Assembly: GCA_035995285.1 (NCBI GenBank)
Contig: DASYKO010000319.1
Coordinates: 1-11,917, forward strand
From: UBA7672 sp035995285
GTDB lineage: Bacteria > Pseudomonadota > Alphaproteobacteria > Caulobacterales > Hyphomonadaceae
Direction: 5' to 3'
DNA length: 11,917 nt
Part shown: positions 1-6,981 of the stretch, in pieces
Position numbering within the stretch: the stretch's first letter is position 1
Layout of the letters: every line of letters starts with the position of its first letter
Translations under genes and position numbers: made by a program
Notes under the pieces: model-generated
What the model was told of the DNA's origin: nothing
Seen by the model: only the letters and a program-made list of their open reading frames with translations
Database searches by the model: none

Positions 1-12
1 ATGGCGAACGGC

Positions 13-53
13 GATTCACCTCACTTTTACACGCTTGGTTAAACGCGGATTCA
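13..53. promoter_or_regulatory. Possible cell-cycle regulatory sites (GANTC and CtrA-like) upstream of the SH3 gene
   Basis: Two GATTC motifs (the GANTC target of the alphaproteobacterial CcrM methylase) lie at 13-17 and 48-52. A TTAA-N7-TTCA string at 39-53 differs by one base from the CtrA consensus TTAA-N7-TTAA and overlaps the second GANTC. The sites lie 38-78 bases before the start of the SH3-domain gene. The motifs are visible; that they are used is inference, because both are short enough to occur by chance. Confidence 0.25.
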
Positions 54-90
54 CTGTCCCGTGCTTTGGTGTCCCTCCTGACCTTCCAGC

Positions 91-699
91 ATGGGTGAAG
101 ACGTGAGCGTGAGCGGAAAGCGCACTTCTTTCGTGACTTTCCTGCTGGTTGCGCAGATTTGCGGCGCCGCACTCAGCGCCCCTGCCTCCCACGCGCAATC
201 CGTTCAAAGCCCGGCTGCCACGCTCGCGCCCGGCAGCTTCAAGGCCTACGCAGCGGAAGGCGTCGCTTCGCGCGTTTCGGACTTTTCGGGTCTCGCTGTG
301 CCCCGCTATTCCAGCCTGCGCTACGACAAGGTCAATGGCCGCGCCGGCCCGTCCCTCGACTACCCCGTGACCTGGACCTATGGGCGCCAGGGGCTACCGG
401 TCGTTATCGTGCGCGAGAGCCAGGAATGGCGCAAAATCCGCGATCCGCAGGGCGACGAAGTCTGGGTGCACCGCCGCATGCTGGCCGCCGAACGCACCGC
501 CATCACGACCGCGGCCGGAGCGATCAAGCACGAGGCCGACAGCCGCTCCCAGCCCGTCGCCCGCTTCAATATCGGCGCGGTTCTGAAGCTGGAGGCCTGC
601 ACACCGGCCTGGTGCCGGGTCGAGGCCGAGGGCCGGAAAGGCTTCGTTCTGAAGTCCCTCCTGTGGGGCGCGGACGCCCTTCCCCCTGCTCCGAAGTAG
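91..699 (+). CDS. Exported SH3-domain protein
   Basis: A 202-residue protein, probably exported to the periplasm. Residues 11-36 form a positively charged then hydrophobic signal sequence, with a likely signal peptidase I site after SHA (about residue 35). Two bacterial SH3-like segments follow. The first is at about 70-133 and carries the typical start YDKVNGRAGPS and the end GDEVWVHRRML. A shorter second one at about 150-192 ends GRKGFVLKSLLWG. This pattern matches the SH3_4 family of small alphaproteobacterial envelope proteins, which are thought to bind peptidoglycan or other ligands; no enzymatic residues are evident. Cys170 and Cys175 could form a disulfide. The ATG at 91 has no clear ribosome binding site and puts acidic residues before the signal core, so in-frame GTG codons at 103 or 109 are possible starts. 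It lies 112 bases before fabA, and a functional link is not shown. Confidence 0.85.
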   Translation: MGEDVSVSGKRTSFVTFLLVAQICGAALSAPASHAQSVQSPAATLAPGSFKAYAAEGVASRVSDFSGLAVPRYSSLRYDKVNGRAGPSLDYPVTWTYGRQGLPVVIVRESQEWRKIRDPQGDEVWVHRRMLAAERTAITTAAGAIKHEADSRSQPVARFNIGAVLKLEACTPAWCRVEAEGRKGFVLKSLLWGADALPPAPK

Positions 700-734
700 A
701 TTCCTACCTAAATAACTACCCAGAATGAGGGATT

Positions 735-754
735 GGCGGGCTGTTTGCCCCGCC
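735..754 (+). other. Hairpin between the SH3 gene and fabA
   Basis: GGCGGG (735-740) and CCCGCC (749-754) form a 6-bp stem with an 8-base loop. No run of T follows on the plus strand, so this is at best a weak terminator for the SH3 gene or structure in the fabA leader. The AT-richer stretch just before it (700-725) could hold promoter elements, but I cannot define a -35/-10 pair. Confidence 0.3.
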
Positions 755-811
755 ATGCTTGAGCCGCCGGATGCCCGGTGGTAACGGGCCTCCTCTCTCC
801 AGGAGTGGTTA

Positions 812-1357
812 ATGGCCGACACCGCGATCGCCCCCGATTCCCCGCACGCCTGGCACAAGCCTCAATCCTCCTATTCCTACGAGGACCTGCTCAAGAGCGG
901 CCGCGGCGAGCTGTTCGGCCCGGGCAACGCCCAGCTGCCCACCCCGCCCATGCTGATGTTCAACCGCGTCACGCACATCGACCTCGACGGAGGCGCCAAC
1001 AAGCGGGGCCATATCGTTGCGGAACTCGATATCAATCCCGACCTATGGTTCTTCCAGTGCCATTTCCCGGGCGACCCGGTGATGCCGGGCTGCCTCGGTC
1101 TGGACGCCATGTGGCAGCTCGTCGGCTTCTGGCTTGGCTGGTCGGGATCGCCCGGGAAAGGCCGGGCTCTCGGTGTGGGCGAATGCACGTTTACCGGCCA
1201 GGTTAAGCCCACTAACAAGCTGGTACGGTATGAAATCGACATCCGGCGGGCGATTCGCGCCAGGCTGGTGATGGGTATCGCTAACGGAAGCGTGTTTCTC
1301 GACGGCGAAAAGATTTATGAGGCATCTGACCTCAAAGTTGGAATGATCAAGCAGTAA
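812..1357 (+). CDS. fabA: 3-hydroxydecanoyl-ACP dehydratase/isomerase FabA
   Basis: A cytoplasmic hot-dog-fold enzyme of type II fatty acid synthesis. It dehydrates 3-hydroxydecanoyl-ACP and isomerises trans-2- to cis-3-decenoyl-ACP, the branch point to unsaturated fatty acids. The 181-residue length is close to the usual size of about 172. The active-site block reads QCHFPGDPVMPGCLGLDAMWQL, with catalytic His84 and Asp98 corresponding to E. coli FabA His70 and Asp84. The central helix continues as GFWLGW, typical of FabA rather than FabZ. The start is supported by AGGAG at 801-805, six bases before the ATG. fabB follows after 57 bases on the same strand, and the two are almost certainly co-transcribed. 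In many alphaproteobacteria irr precedes fabA; here an SH3-domain gene does. Confidence 0.97.
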   Translation: MADTAIAPDSPHAWHKPQSSYSYEDLLKSGRGELFGPGNAQLPTPPMLMFNRVTHIDLDGGANKRGHIVAELDINPDLWFFQCHFPGDPVMPGCLGLDAMWQLVGFWLGWSGSPGKGRALGVGECTFTGQVKPTNKLVRYEIDIRRAIRARLVMGIANGSVFLDGEKIYEASDLKVGMIKQ

Positions 1358-1414
1358 GCGTAAGCTTCACTCGGGTTCCTCAAGTGACCTGGATGCGCAT
1401 CAGGGAGTTGCGCG

Positions 1415-2677
1415 GTGGCCATGACAGACGTTCGCGTTCCTGACTTTCGTCCCGAGCTTCGCCGCGTGGTGATCACCGGCATGGGCATCGTCTCGTCCAT
1501 CGGCGACACGATAAAGGAAGTGACCGACAGCCTGAAGAACGGCACGTCGGGCATCTCCTTTATCCAGGAGTATGCGGACAAGGGTTTCAAGTCCCAGGTC
1601 GCCGGCAAGCCGAAAGCCAACCCTGCCGACCATGTCGAGAAGCGCGCGATGCGCTTCATGGGCGATGGCGCAGGCTTCTGCCACATGGCGATGACCCAGG
1701 CGATCGCCGACGCAGGCCTCGACGAGAAGCTGATCACCAATCCGCGCACCGGGCTCATCGTCGGCACCGGCGGCCCGTCGACGCGCGCCATCGTCGCCGC
1801 AGCCGATTCCACCCGCGAGAAAGGCTCGCCCCGCCGCGTTGGGCCGTTCGCCGTGCCCAAGGCGATGTCCTCGACCGCATCGGCCACGCTCGCCACGCTC
1901 TTCAAGATTCTCGGCGTGAACTATTCGATCAGTTCAGCCTGCACCACGTCCCTGCACTGCGTCGGCGCCGCGGCCGAGCAGATCCAGTGGGGCAAGCAGG
2001 ACGTGATGTTCGCCGGCGGCGGCGAAGAACTCGACTGGACGCTGTCCAACCTGTTCGACGCCATGGGCGCCATGTCGTCGAAGTACAATTCCGAACCGCA
2101 CCGCGCCTCGCGCGCCTATGACGCTGACCGCGACGGCTTCGTCATCGCCGGAGGCGGCGGTATCGTGGTGCTGGAAGATTATGAGCACGCGAAGAAACGC
2201 GGGGCTACGATCTATGGCGAGATCGTCGGCTACGGCGCGACCTCCGACGGCTACGACATGGTCGCTCCTTCGGGCGAGGGCGCAGAGCGCGCCATGAAGC
2301 TGGCGCTGGAAACCGCAGGCCGCGCGCCGGACTATCTCAACCCGCACGCCACCTCGACGCCCGTGGGCGACGTGAAGGAGCTGGAGGCCGTGCGCAACGT
2401 GTTCGGCCAGGAAGCGGCCGACCAGCCCATGATCTCCGCCACCAAATCGATGACCGGTCACTCTCTCGGTGGGGCTGGGGTGCAGGAGCTGATCTACTCG
2501 CTGATCATGATGAAGGAGCGTTTCGTCGCCCCCTCGATCAACATCGACAACCTCGACCCCCTCGCCTACGGCGTGAACATCATCCGCGAGGCGCGCGAAG
2601 CGCTCATCAAGATGGTGATGTCGAACTCGTTCGGCTTCGGCGGCACGAACGGCTCGATCGCGGTGGCGAAGGTTTAG
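1415..2677 (+). CDS. fabB: 3-oxoacyl-ACP synthase I FabB
   Basis: A cytoplasmic thiolase-fold condensing enzyme. It elongates acyl-ACP with malonyl-ACP and is needed to carry the cis-unsaturated intermediate made by FabA forward. The 420-residue product carries the Cys-His-His set of FabB: nucleophile Cys176 in SSACTTS, His311 in NPHATSTPVGD, and Lys344/His349 in SATKSMTGHSLGG. The C-terminal loop SNSFGFGGTNGS is also intact. The family motif is usually N-T-H-G/A-T-S-T, so Pro310 is a mild variation. The start chosen is GTG 1415, because AGGGAG at 1402-1407 sits seven bases before it; the ATG at 1421 would be 13 bases away and shortens the protein by two residues. It is co-oriented with fabA 57 bases upstream. 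Confidence 0.97.
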   Translation: MAMTDVRVPDFRPELRRVVITGMGIVSSIGDTIKEVTDSLKNGTSGISFIQEYADKGFKSQVAGKPKANPADHVEKRAMRFMGDGAGFCHMAMTQAIADAGLDEKLITNPRTGLIVGTGGPSTRAIVAAADSTREKGSPRRVGPFAVPKAMSSTASATLATLFKILGVNYSISSACTTSLHCVGAAAEQIQWGKQDVMFAGGGEELDWTLSNLFDAMGAMSSKYNSEPHRASRAYDADRDGFVIAGGGGIVVLEDYEHAKKRGATIYGEIVGYGATSDGYDMVAPSGEGAERAMKLALETAGRAPDYLNPHATSTPVGDVKELEAVRNVFGQEAADQPMISATKSMTGHSLGGAGVQELIYSLIMMKERFVAPSINIDNLDPLAYGVNIIREAREALIKMVMSNSFGFGGTNGSIAVAKV

Positions 2678-2711
2678 GGCGCCTCAAACTATCCCGAATT
2701 CGGTCCCTGCG

Positions 2712-2725
2712 CCGCCGCAAGGCGG
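2712..2725 (+). other. Small GNRA-loop hairpin after fabB
   Basis: CCGCC (2712-2716) pairs with GGCGG (2721-2725) across a GCAA tetraloop in the 80-base gap between fabB and the next gene. No T run follows, so intrinsic termination is unlikely. It may be a processing or attenuation structure, or chance in GC-rich DNA. Confidence 0.25.
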
Positions 2726-2757
2726 GATGAGTATCCGCACCCATGAGAGGGGACCTC

Positions 2758-3747
2758 ATGGCCCAAGCCCGAAAGCGCTTTCGCATCGGCCGCAGGACGA
2801 TCATCGGCGCCGCCGCCAGTCTCGTGGGCCTGTTCCTGTTTTCGTATCTCTATGCTGGCGGCTTCGTGCTGCACTACATGCTCGGCGGCAAGGGCTGGCC
2901 TGAACTCTCTGTCACCGACTTCCGCCTCTCGCACGCCATGCGCCGCGCGTGGGAGGCGACGCCGCCCCAGGTCCGCCCCGGGGCCATGACATGGACCGAG
3001 CTTGCGCCGGGGTTCGAGAGCGCAGAGCTGCCGGTGCTCACCGACAAGGAGGAGATCGACCGCTTCTATCTCGCCCGCATCGATCCTGCGCTCTACGACT
3101 TCTCGGTCCATGTCGACGACAAGAACCCGAACAAGATCGGCGACTGGGAGCGCGACCTTCCGAATGCTGCGCTGATCGTCAATGGCAGCTTCTTCGGGCC
3201 GGGCAACGGGCCCGACACGCCCCTCATCAGCAACGGCGTGGCGCAGGGTCCCACAACCTACGACGCGCAGGCCGGCGCGTTTGTCGCCGGCCCAGGCGGC
3301 GCACGCGTCATCGATCTCACATCCGGACAGGCCTGGCAGGCCGCATTCGCAGGCGCGCACAATGCGATGGTGGCCTATCCCCTGCTCATCGGCGCAGATG
3401 GCAAGACACACGTCACACGCAAGAGCCGCTGGCTCTCCAACCGCACCTTCGTCGGCGAGGATAGCAAGGGCCGCATCATCATCGGCTCGACGAAGGAAGC
3501 CTTCTTCTCCCTCGACCGCGAGGCGGACTTTCTCCTGGCAGCCAGCCTTGATCTCAAGACCGCGCTCAATCTCGATGGCGGACCTGTCGCCTGCCGCAGC
3601 CTGCGCATCGGCAAGGTACACCAGGTCCACATCGCCCGCTGGGAGGCGCAAGAAGAGGATGGCCGCGCCCATCTGATCCACATGCCGCTGGGCACAAGCG
3701 AGATGCCGATCGTGCTCGCGATTACGCCGAGACGGCGGGCGCCCTAG
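2758..3747 (+). CDS. Membrane-anchored phosphodiester glycosidase-domain protein (NAGPA/DUF2233-like)
   Basis: A 329-residue protein. An arginine-rich start (RKRFRIGRR) is followed by one hydrophobic helix at about 14-34, an N-in signal anchor or signal sequence that places the rest in the periplasm. The catalytic-type domain spans about 85-325. It has the landmarks of the phosphodiester glycosidase (NAGPA, Pfam phosphodiester glycosidase/DUF2233) family: NGSFF at 142-146, a central VAYPLLIG segment at 205-212, a region of the RTFVGED type at 229-235, and LNLDGGP at 270-276. Family members cleave sugar phosphodiesters; the substrate here is unknown. ATG 2758 is preferred because GAGAGGGGA lies just upstream; ATG 2743 would add five residues. 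It lies 80 bases after fabB on the same strand, so read-through is possible. Its stop overlaps that of the convergent gene. Confidence 0.82.
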   Translation: MAQARKRFRIGRRTIIGAAASLVGLFLFSYLYAGGFVLHYMLGGKGWPELSVTDFRLSHAMRRAWEATPPQVRPGAMTWTELAPGFESAELPVLTDKEEIDRFYLARIDPALYDFSVHVDDKNPNKIGDWERDLPNAALIVNGSFFGPGNGPDTPLISNGVAQGPTTYDAQAGAFVAGPGGARVIDLTSGQAWQAAFAGAHNAMVAYPLLIGADGKTHVTRKSRWLSNRTFVGEDSKGRIIIGSTKEAFFSLDREADFLLAASLDLKTALNLDGGPVACRSLRIGKVHQVHIARWEAQEEDGRAHLIHMPLGTSEMPIVLAITPRRRAP

Positions 3748-4313
3748 AACCTCGGCGTGATCCGCTCCGGCGCCGGCAACGCATCCGGATCGGTCACGGC
3801 GCCGGGGGCGACGGCGTCATTGGGGATGAACTTCACGCGCGTGCGGAAGTGCGCGATGCCGTCGTCGCCGACTTCCATGTCGGTGGTGTTGATGAAGATG
3901 CCGACCTGTGCGGCAGCCGTGGCGCCGGTTCCCAGAACGCCGACTTCGCAGCCCGTCGCCACCACGGTGACGCGGCCGGTTTTTGCGCCCTGCGCCAGCG
4001 CCTGATTCAGCCCCTGTAGTGCGGCCTGGTTGAGGATGTTGAAGATATATTCCGTTGTCGCATTCGGCCCCATCGCTCCGGCGGTGAAACTCGACTGCAT
4101 CAGCTTGGTGTCTTCCCGGAAGGCCGGCTGGAAAACAACGTCGACACTGGCGCGGAGGGTTATGCCGCTCTGCCCCGGAACGCCCTGGGGCGCTTCCTGT
4201 GGCGAAAGATCGGGCGCGGCTTCCTGCGCAAAGGCGGCGGGCGCCAGCGACAGCGCGGATGCAAGCAACGCTGCCCGGGCCATCGCCCGGGGAGCATGGT
4301 GATGGGACGTCAT
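3744..4313 (-). CDS. Exported protein of unknown function
   Basis: I do not recognise this 189-residue protein. A signal peptide is clear: residues 9-29 (R-A-M-A-R-A then an Ala/Leu core ending AAFA) with probable cleavage before Gln30. Next comes a Pro/Glu/Ala/Gln-rich linker (31-50), then a compact domain with alternating beta-like stretches (ITLRASVDVVFQP, GRVTVVATGCEVGVLG, AQVGIFINTTDMEV, AHFRTRVKFIP) and a helix-like segment ALQGLNQALAQ. The C-terminus is Pro-rich. There is a single Cys at 122 in the mature part and no membrane helix, so it is probably periplasmic or secreted. The ATG at 4313 is chosen because GGGAG lies seven bases upstream and the signal peptide follows at once; 21 further in-frame codons extend upstream without a signal. 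It is convergent with the glycosidase-domain gene and shares a CTAG with its stop. Confidence 0.75.
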   Translation of the reverse strand: MTSHHHAPRAMARAALLASALSLAPAAFAQEAAPDLSPQEAPQGVPGQSGITLRASVDVVFQPAFREDTKLMQSSFTAGAMGPNATTEYIFNILNQAALQGLNQALAQGAKTGRVTVVATGCEVGVLGTGATAAAQVGIFINTTDMEVGDDGIAHFRTRVKFIPNDAVAPGAVTDPDALPAPERITPRF

Positions 4314-4453
4314 GTGCAGTCTCCCGGACGATCCAACAGCTGGCGCATTCATGGTCGGACGAAGTCGCGCAGGCATGCCGGATCGGGGTCCAATCGTCGC
4401 AAAATGTCTGCGAACGATGTTGGAAATGGGGCGGTTTCAAAAATCTGCAAGAT

Positions 4454-5437
4454 TCAGAAATTTGGAAGCGCGATCTTCCTGAGGTCCCGCCGGATGCGCC
4501 AGCGCGCGCCGACGGCCGTAAAATAACAAACCAGGGCATAGAGGAAGAGCCCGATGAGGCCGACAGACACCACGACCAGCGGCGTCATTCCGTAGGCGAG
4601 CCGATCAAGGTCGTAGGTGACCGAAATCCACGCCGCAAAACCAATCACGGCCATCAGCACCGGCACGACAACGAGCCCGGAGCGGTTCATCTCTACGATC
4701 CAGTCGATCCCCCTCAGGAAGGGACGAAGCAGCGGCCCCGACCGCGCCCTTGCCCGCATCAGCAGGCGCATCGTCTTCTTCTCACCCGGCGCAAGCCGCA
4801 GCGCCTCCAGCGCCAGGTCATACGCCTCTTGCGGCCGCTTCAGCGCCAGCTCGCACTCGGAGAGGATGCGGAACGCATCCGGCTGCAGCGGATCCATCGA
4901 CATGGCGCGCTGGGCCAGCGATGCAGCGGAGGCGTAGTTCCACTCATGCAGCCGCAGATAGCCGATATTGATCAGCTCGATCACCGTGATGGCGTGCTTC
5001 TCGGCATCCTCGAACATCAGCCGGGCGCTGAGATGCGCCACGGCGAAATCCTTCTCGCTGCGCAGCCATGCATAGCCGAGGTTCAGTAGCGCGGTTGAAT
5101 CCTCCGGATCCTCCGCCGCGATGCTTTCGGTGATCTCGGCTGCTTCCTTCTTCGCGGCCTTGCCCTTGCCGTAGTTGAGCAGCGCCCAGGAGAGCGTAGC
5201 GCGCACGAGATGATCGTCCGGATCGAGGGCCGCCGCCTCGCGCGCGAGTTTCAGGACCTCCTTGGTATTGCGTCCTCCCGCCTCGTCCTTGCATTGCGCC
5301 AGCAGCGCCATCGCGCGGGCGTTGGCGGGATTCTCGCCCAGCATGGCGCGCAGGCGCTGCTCGGCGCCGCGATGATTGCCTGCCTTCAGCAGGGCCATCG
5401 CGGCGTTCTCGCTTGCGAAGTGGCCGGTTTCGTCCAC
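4454..5437 (-). CDS. TPR protein with two C-terminal transmembrane helices
   Basis: A 327-residue protein with tetratricopeptide-type helical repeats over about 5-230. Repeat-like signatures include GNHRGAEQRLRAMLGENPANARAMALLAQ (20-48), LKLAREAAALDPDDHLVRATLSWALL (62-87) and YDLALEALRLAPGEKKTMRLL (206-226). Two hydrophobic helices follow at about 254-273 and 284-308, then a basic tail RWRIRRDLRK. This topology puts the TPR scaffold and the tail on the same side, presumably cytoplasmic. No catalytic motif is seen, so a protein-binding, membrane-recruiting role is inferred. The start is GTG at 5437, with AAGGGGA shortly upstream. It begins 25 bases after the stop of the AAA+ ATPase gene on the same strand, so the two are very likely one transcript and may form one complex: the TPR protein may tether the ATPase at the membrane. 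Confidence 0.85.
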   Translation of the reverse strand: MDETGHFASENAAMALLKAGNHRGAEQRLRAMLGENPANARAMALLAQCKDEAGGRNTKEVLKLAREAAALDPDDHLVRATLSWALLNYGKGKAAKKEAAEITESIAAEDPEDSTALLNLGYAWLRSEKDFAVAHLSARLMFEDAEKHAITVIELINIGYLRLHEWNYASAASLAQRAMSMDPLQPDAFRILSECELALKRPQEAYDLALEALRLAPGEKKTMRLLMRARARSGPLLRPFLRGIDWIVEMNRSGLVVVPVLMAVIGFAAWISVTYDLDRLAYGMTPLVVVSVGLIGLFLYALVCYFTAVGARWRIRRDLRKIALPNF

Positions 5438-5462
5438 CCCAATCCCCTTGGTAATGGCCCAG

Positions 5463-6794
5463 CTACTTCGAATGCTTGTCGAGGAAAGCGGTCACGTCGT
5501 CGTAAAGCCCGCCCTCGTTGGAATATTTGGCGTAGTTGCGCGCCTGCGAGAGCCATTCCAGCGTCGTCGGCTTCTTCTCCTTCACCGCTTCGTTGAGATG
5601 CTTCTGCTTGATCGGCACGACCTTCTCGTCTTCCAGACTTTCCTCGATCGCATAATCGCACGCCGCCTCGATGATGCCGACGAGGTCGGCGCCGGAGAAA
5701 CCCGATGTCGCCTGCGCGACGGGCTCGAGATTGATGCCCTCCTGCGGCCTGTCCTTCAGAGCCATCTCAAGGATGGATTGCCGCGCCTCGCGGTCCGGCG
5801 GCGGCACGAAGATCACGCGGTCGAACCGGCCGGGCCTGCGGAAAGCCGTGTCGATGGCCCACGGCACGTTGGTCGCCGCCAGCACCAGCACGCCCTCGTT
5901 GGAGGCATTCACGCCATCAAGCTCGTTGAGAAAGGTCGAGACCAGCGACGCGCCATGATCCGCATGGCCGAACCTCCGCTTGGCCGCCAGCGCCTCGATC
6001 TCGTCGAAGAACAGCACAGAGGGCGTCGACCCACGTGCATTCTCGAACGCATTGGCGAGCCGCTTTTCCGACTGGCCGATATACATATCGAGAATCTCGG
6101 CGATCTCGATCGAGATGAACTGCGCGCCGACCTCCCCTGCCGTCGCCCGCGCCATCATCGTCTTACCGCAGCCGGGAGGGCCATAGAGCAGGACACCGCC
6201 GCCAGCCTTGCGCTTGAACTTGTCGAACAGGCCCGGCTTCTTGAACGGCAGGATGATCTTGCGGCTGATGTCCTTCTTCACATCATCGAGGCCGCCCACA
6301 TCGGCAAACGTCTTGGTCTCGCGCTGGCGCATCACCGGCGGCTCGGCTTGGCTAGCGCCGCCCGGCCGCGCGCCATGCAGGCTCACCACATTGCTCGCGC
6401 CGAAATTGCCCGTGCCTGCGAGCTTCGGCGTCAGCGCAGCATCGAGTTCCTCATCCTTCAGCGTCGGATCGCCTGCGAGCGCCGCCTTGTAGGCCTCCGC
6501 CGCCTCGCCAGGCTTGTCATCGTCCAGCAGCGCGCGCGCCCGCGCGAAGCACAGCCTGGGCGCGGGGCCGTCCAGCCAGCGCACCGCGTCGCCCGGCTCA
6601 GCCACATCAGCGAGGAATTCAGCGACATGGATGCGCGCATCCTCGTCATACGCACGCGGTTCAATCCGGTTGAGCCATCTCACGGCCTCGTCCGGTTCAA
6701 TTGCTTCATTGGCGGCGCGCACCACCGCCCGCAAAAGCCCCGCCTTGCCCGGCGACAGGTCTGCCGCCTCGATCAGGTCAGAAAGGTCACTCAA
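5463..6794 (-). CDS. AAA+ ATPase, Cdc48/Vps4-like, with helical N-terminal domain
   Basis: A 443-residue cytoplasmic ATPase. Residues 1-125 form an alpha-helical, TPR-like region (KPGEAAEAYKAALAGDPTLKD). A linker leads to a classical AAA module at about 162-385: Walker A GPPGCGKT (205-212), Walker B LFFDEIEAL (261-269, Asp264/Glu265), sensor-1 Asn309, and the arginine-finger block FRRPGRFDR (318-326). The small lid domain carries TSGFSGADL (363-371). The C-terminus TLEWLSQARNYAKYSNEGGLYDDV is a distinctive tail also known in bacterial stand-alone AAA ATPases of this type. No protease motif (HEXXH) or second AAA domain is present, so an unfoldase or remodelling role is likely, with substrate unknown. 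The start appears to be TTG 6794: an in-frame stop lies nine bases upstream, GGGGA precedes at a suitable distance, and the next in-frame ATG is at residue 155. It is divergent from fabI. Confidence 0.88.
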   Translation of the reverse strand: MSDLSDLIEAADLSPGKAGLLRAVVRAANEAIEPDEAVRWLNRIEPRAYDEDARIHVAEFLADVAEPGDAVRWLDGPAPRLCFARARALLDDDKPGEAAEAYKAALAGDPTLKDEELDAALTPKLAGTGNFGASNVVSLHGARPGGASQAEPPVMRQRETKTFADVGGLDDVKKDISRKIILPFKKPGLFDKFKRKAGGGVLLYGPPGCGKTMMARATAGEVGAQFISIEIAEILDMYIGQSEKRLANAFENARGSTPSVLFFDEIEALAAKRRFGHADHGASLVSTFLNELDGVNASNEGVLVLAATNVPWAIDTAFRRPGRFDRVIFVPPPDREARQSILEMALKDRPQEGINLEPVAQATSGFSGADLVGIIEAACDYAIEESLEDEKVVPIKQKHLNEAVKEKKPTTLEWLSQARNYAKYSNEGGLYDDVTAFLDKHSK

Positions 6795-6981
6795 CTTGGC
6801 TCATCCCCGCTAGGGCGCAACTCCAAGCGATCCTAGACACTCATGCCGTGAGGGCAATGACCCTGCACCGCCGCTGGAGTCATCCGGCAACCTTACAGAA
6901 ACAGGGCCAAGCTTGACTGCCCCTCCGCACCCTCCTACCCCGCCCTAGATAATTGAAGAGTATTAGAGGAGCGCGCGCCCC
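6795..6981. promoter_or_regulatory. Divergent promoter region between the AAA+ ATPase gene and fabI
   Basis: This 187-base divergent gap must hold the promoters for fabI (plus) and the ATPase/TPR unit (minus). For fabI the best -35 is TTGACT at 6913-6918; 17 bases on lies TACCCC (6936-6941), a poor -10. A GATAAT at 6948-6953 looks like a -10 but has no -35 at the right distance. GAGTC (6877-6881) is a GANTC site. AGAGGAG at 6965-6971 is the fabI ribosome binding site, ten bases from the ATG. I cannot fix a minus-strand promoter by eye. Confidence 0.45.

Noticed and set aside
1..42. ATG at position 1 with a 13-codon open frame
   Set aside because: It is too short, ends at TAA 40-42, and overlaps the GANTC/CtrA-like sites; it is more likely intergenic.
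2689..3681. A 330-residue minus-strand open frame opposite the glycosidase-domain gene
   Set aside because: The plus strand has recognisable NGSFF and LNLDGGP motifs and a good start; the antisense product shows no domain or ribosome binding site.
5376..6836. A 486-residue plus-strand open frame opposite the AAA+ ATPase gene
   Set aside because: The minus strand codes a complete AAA+ protein with all motifs; the plus frame is rich in Arg, Leu and His with no domain, and arises from antisense codon bias.
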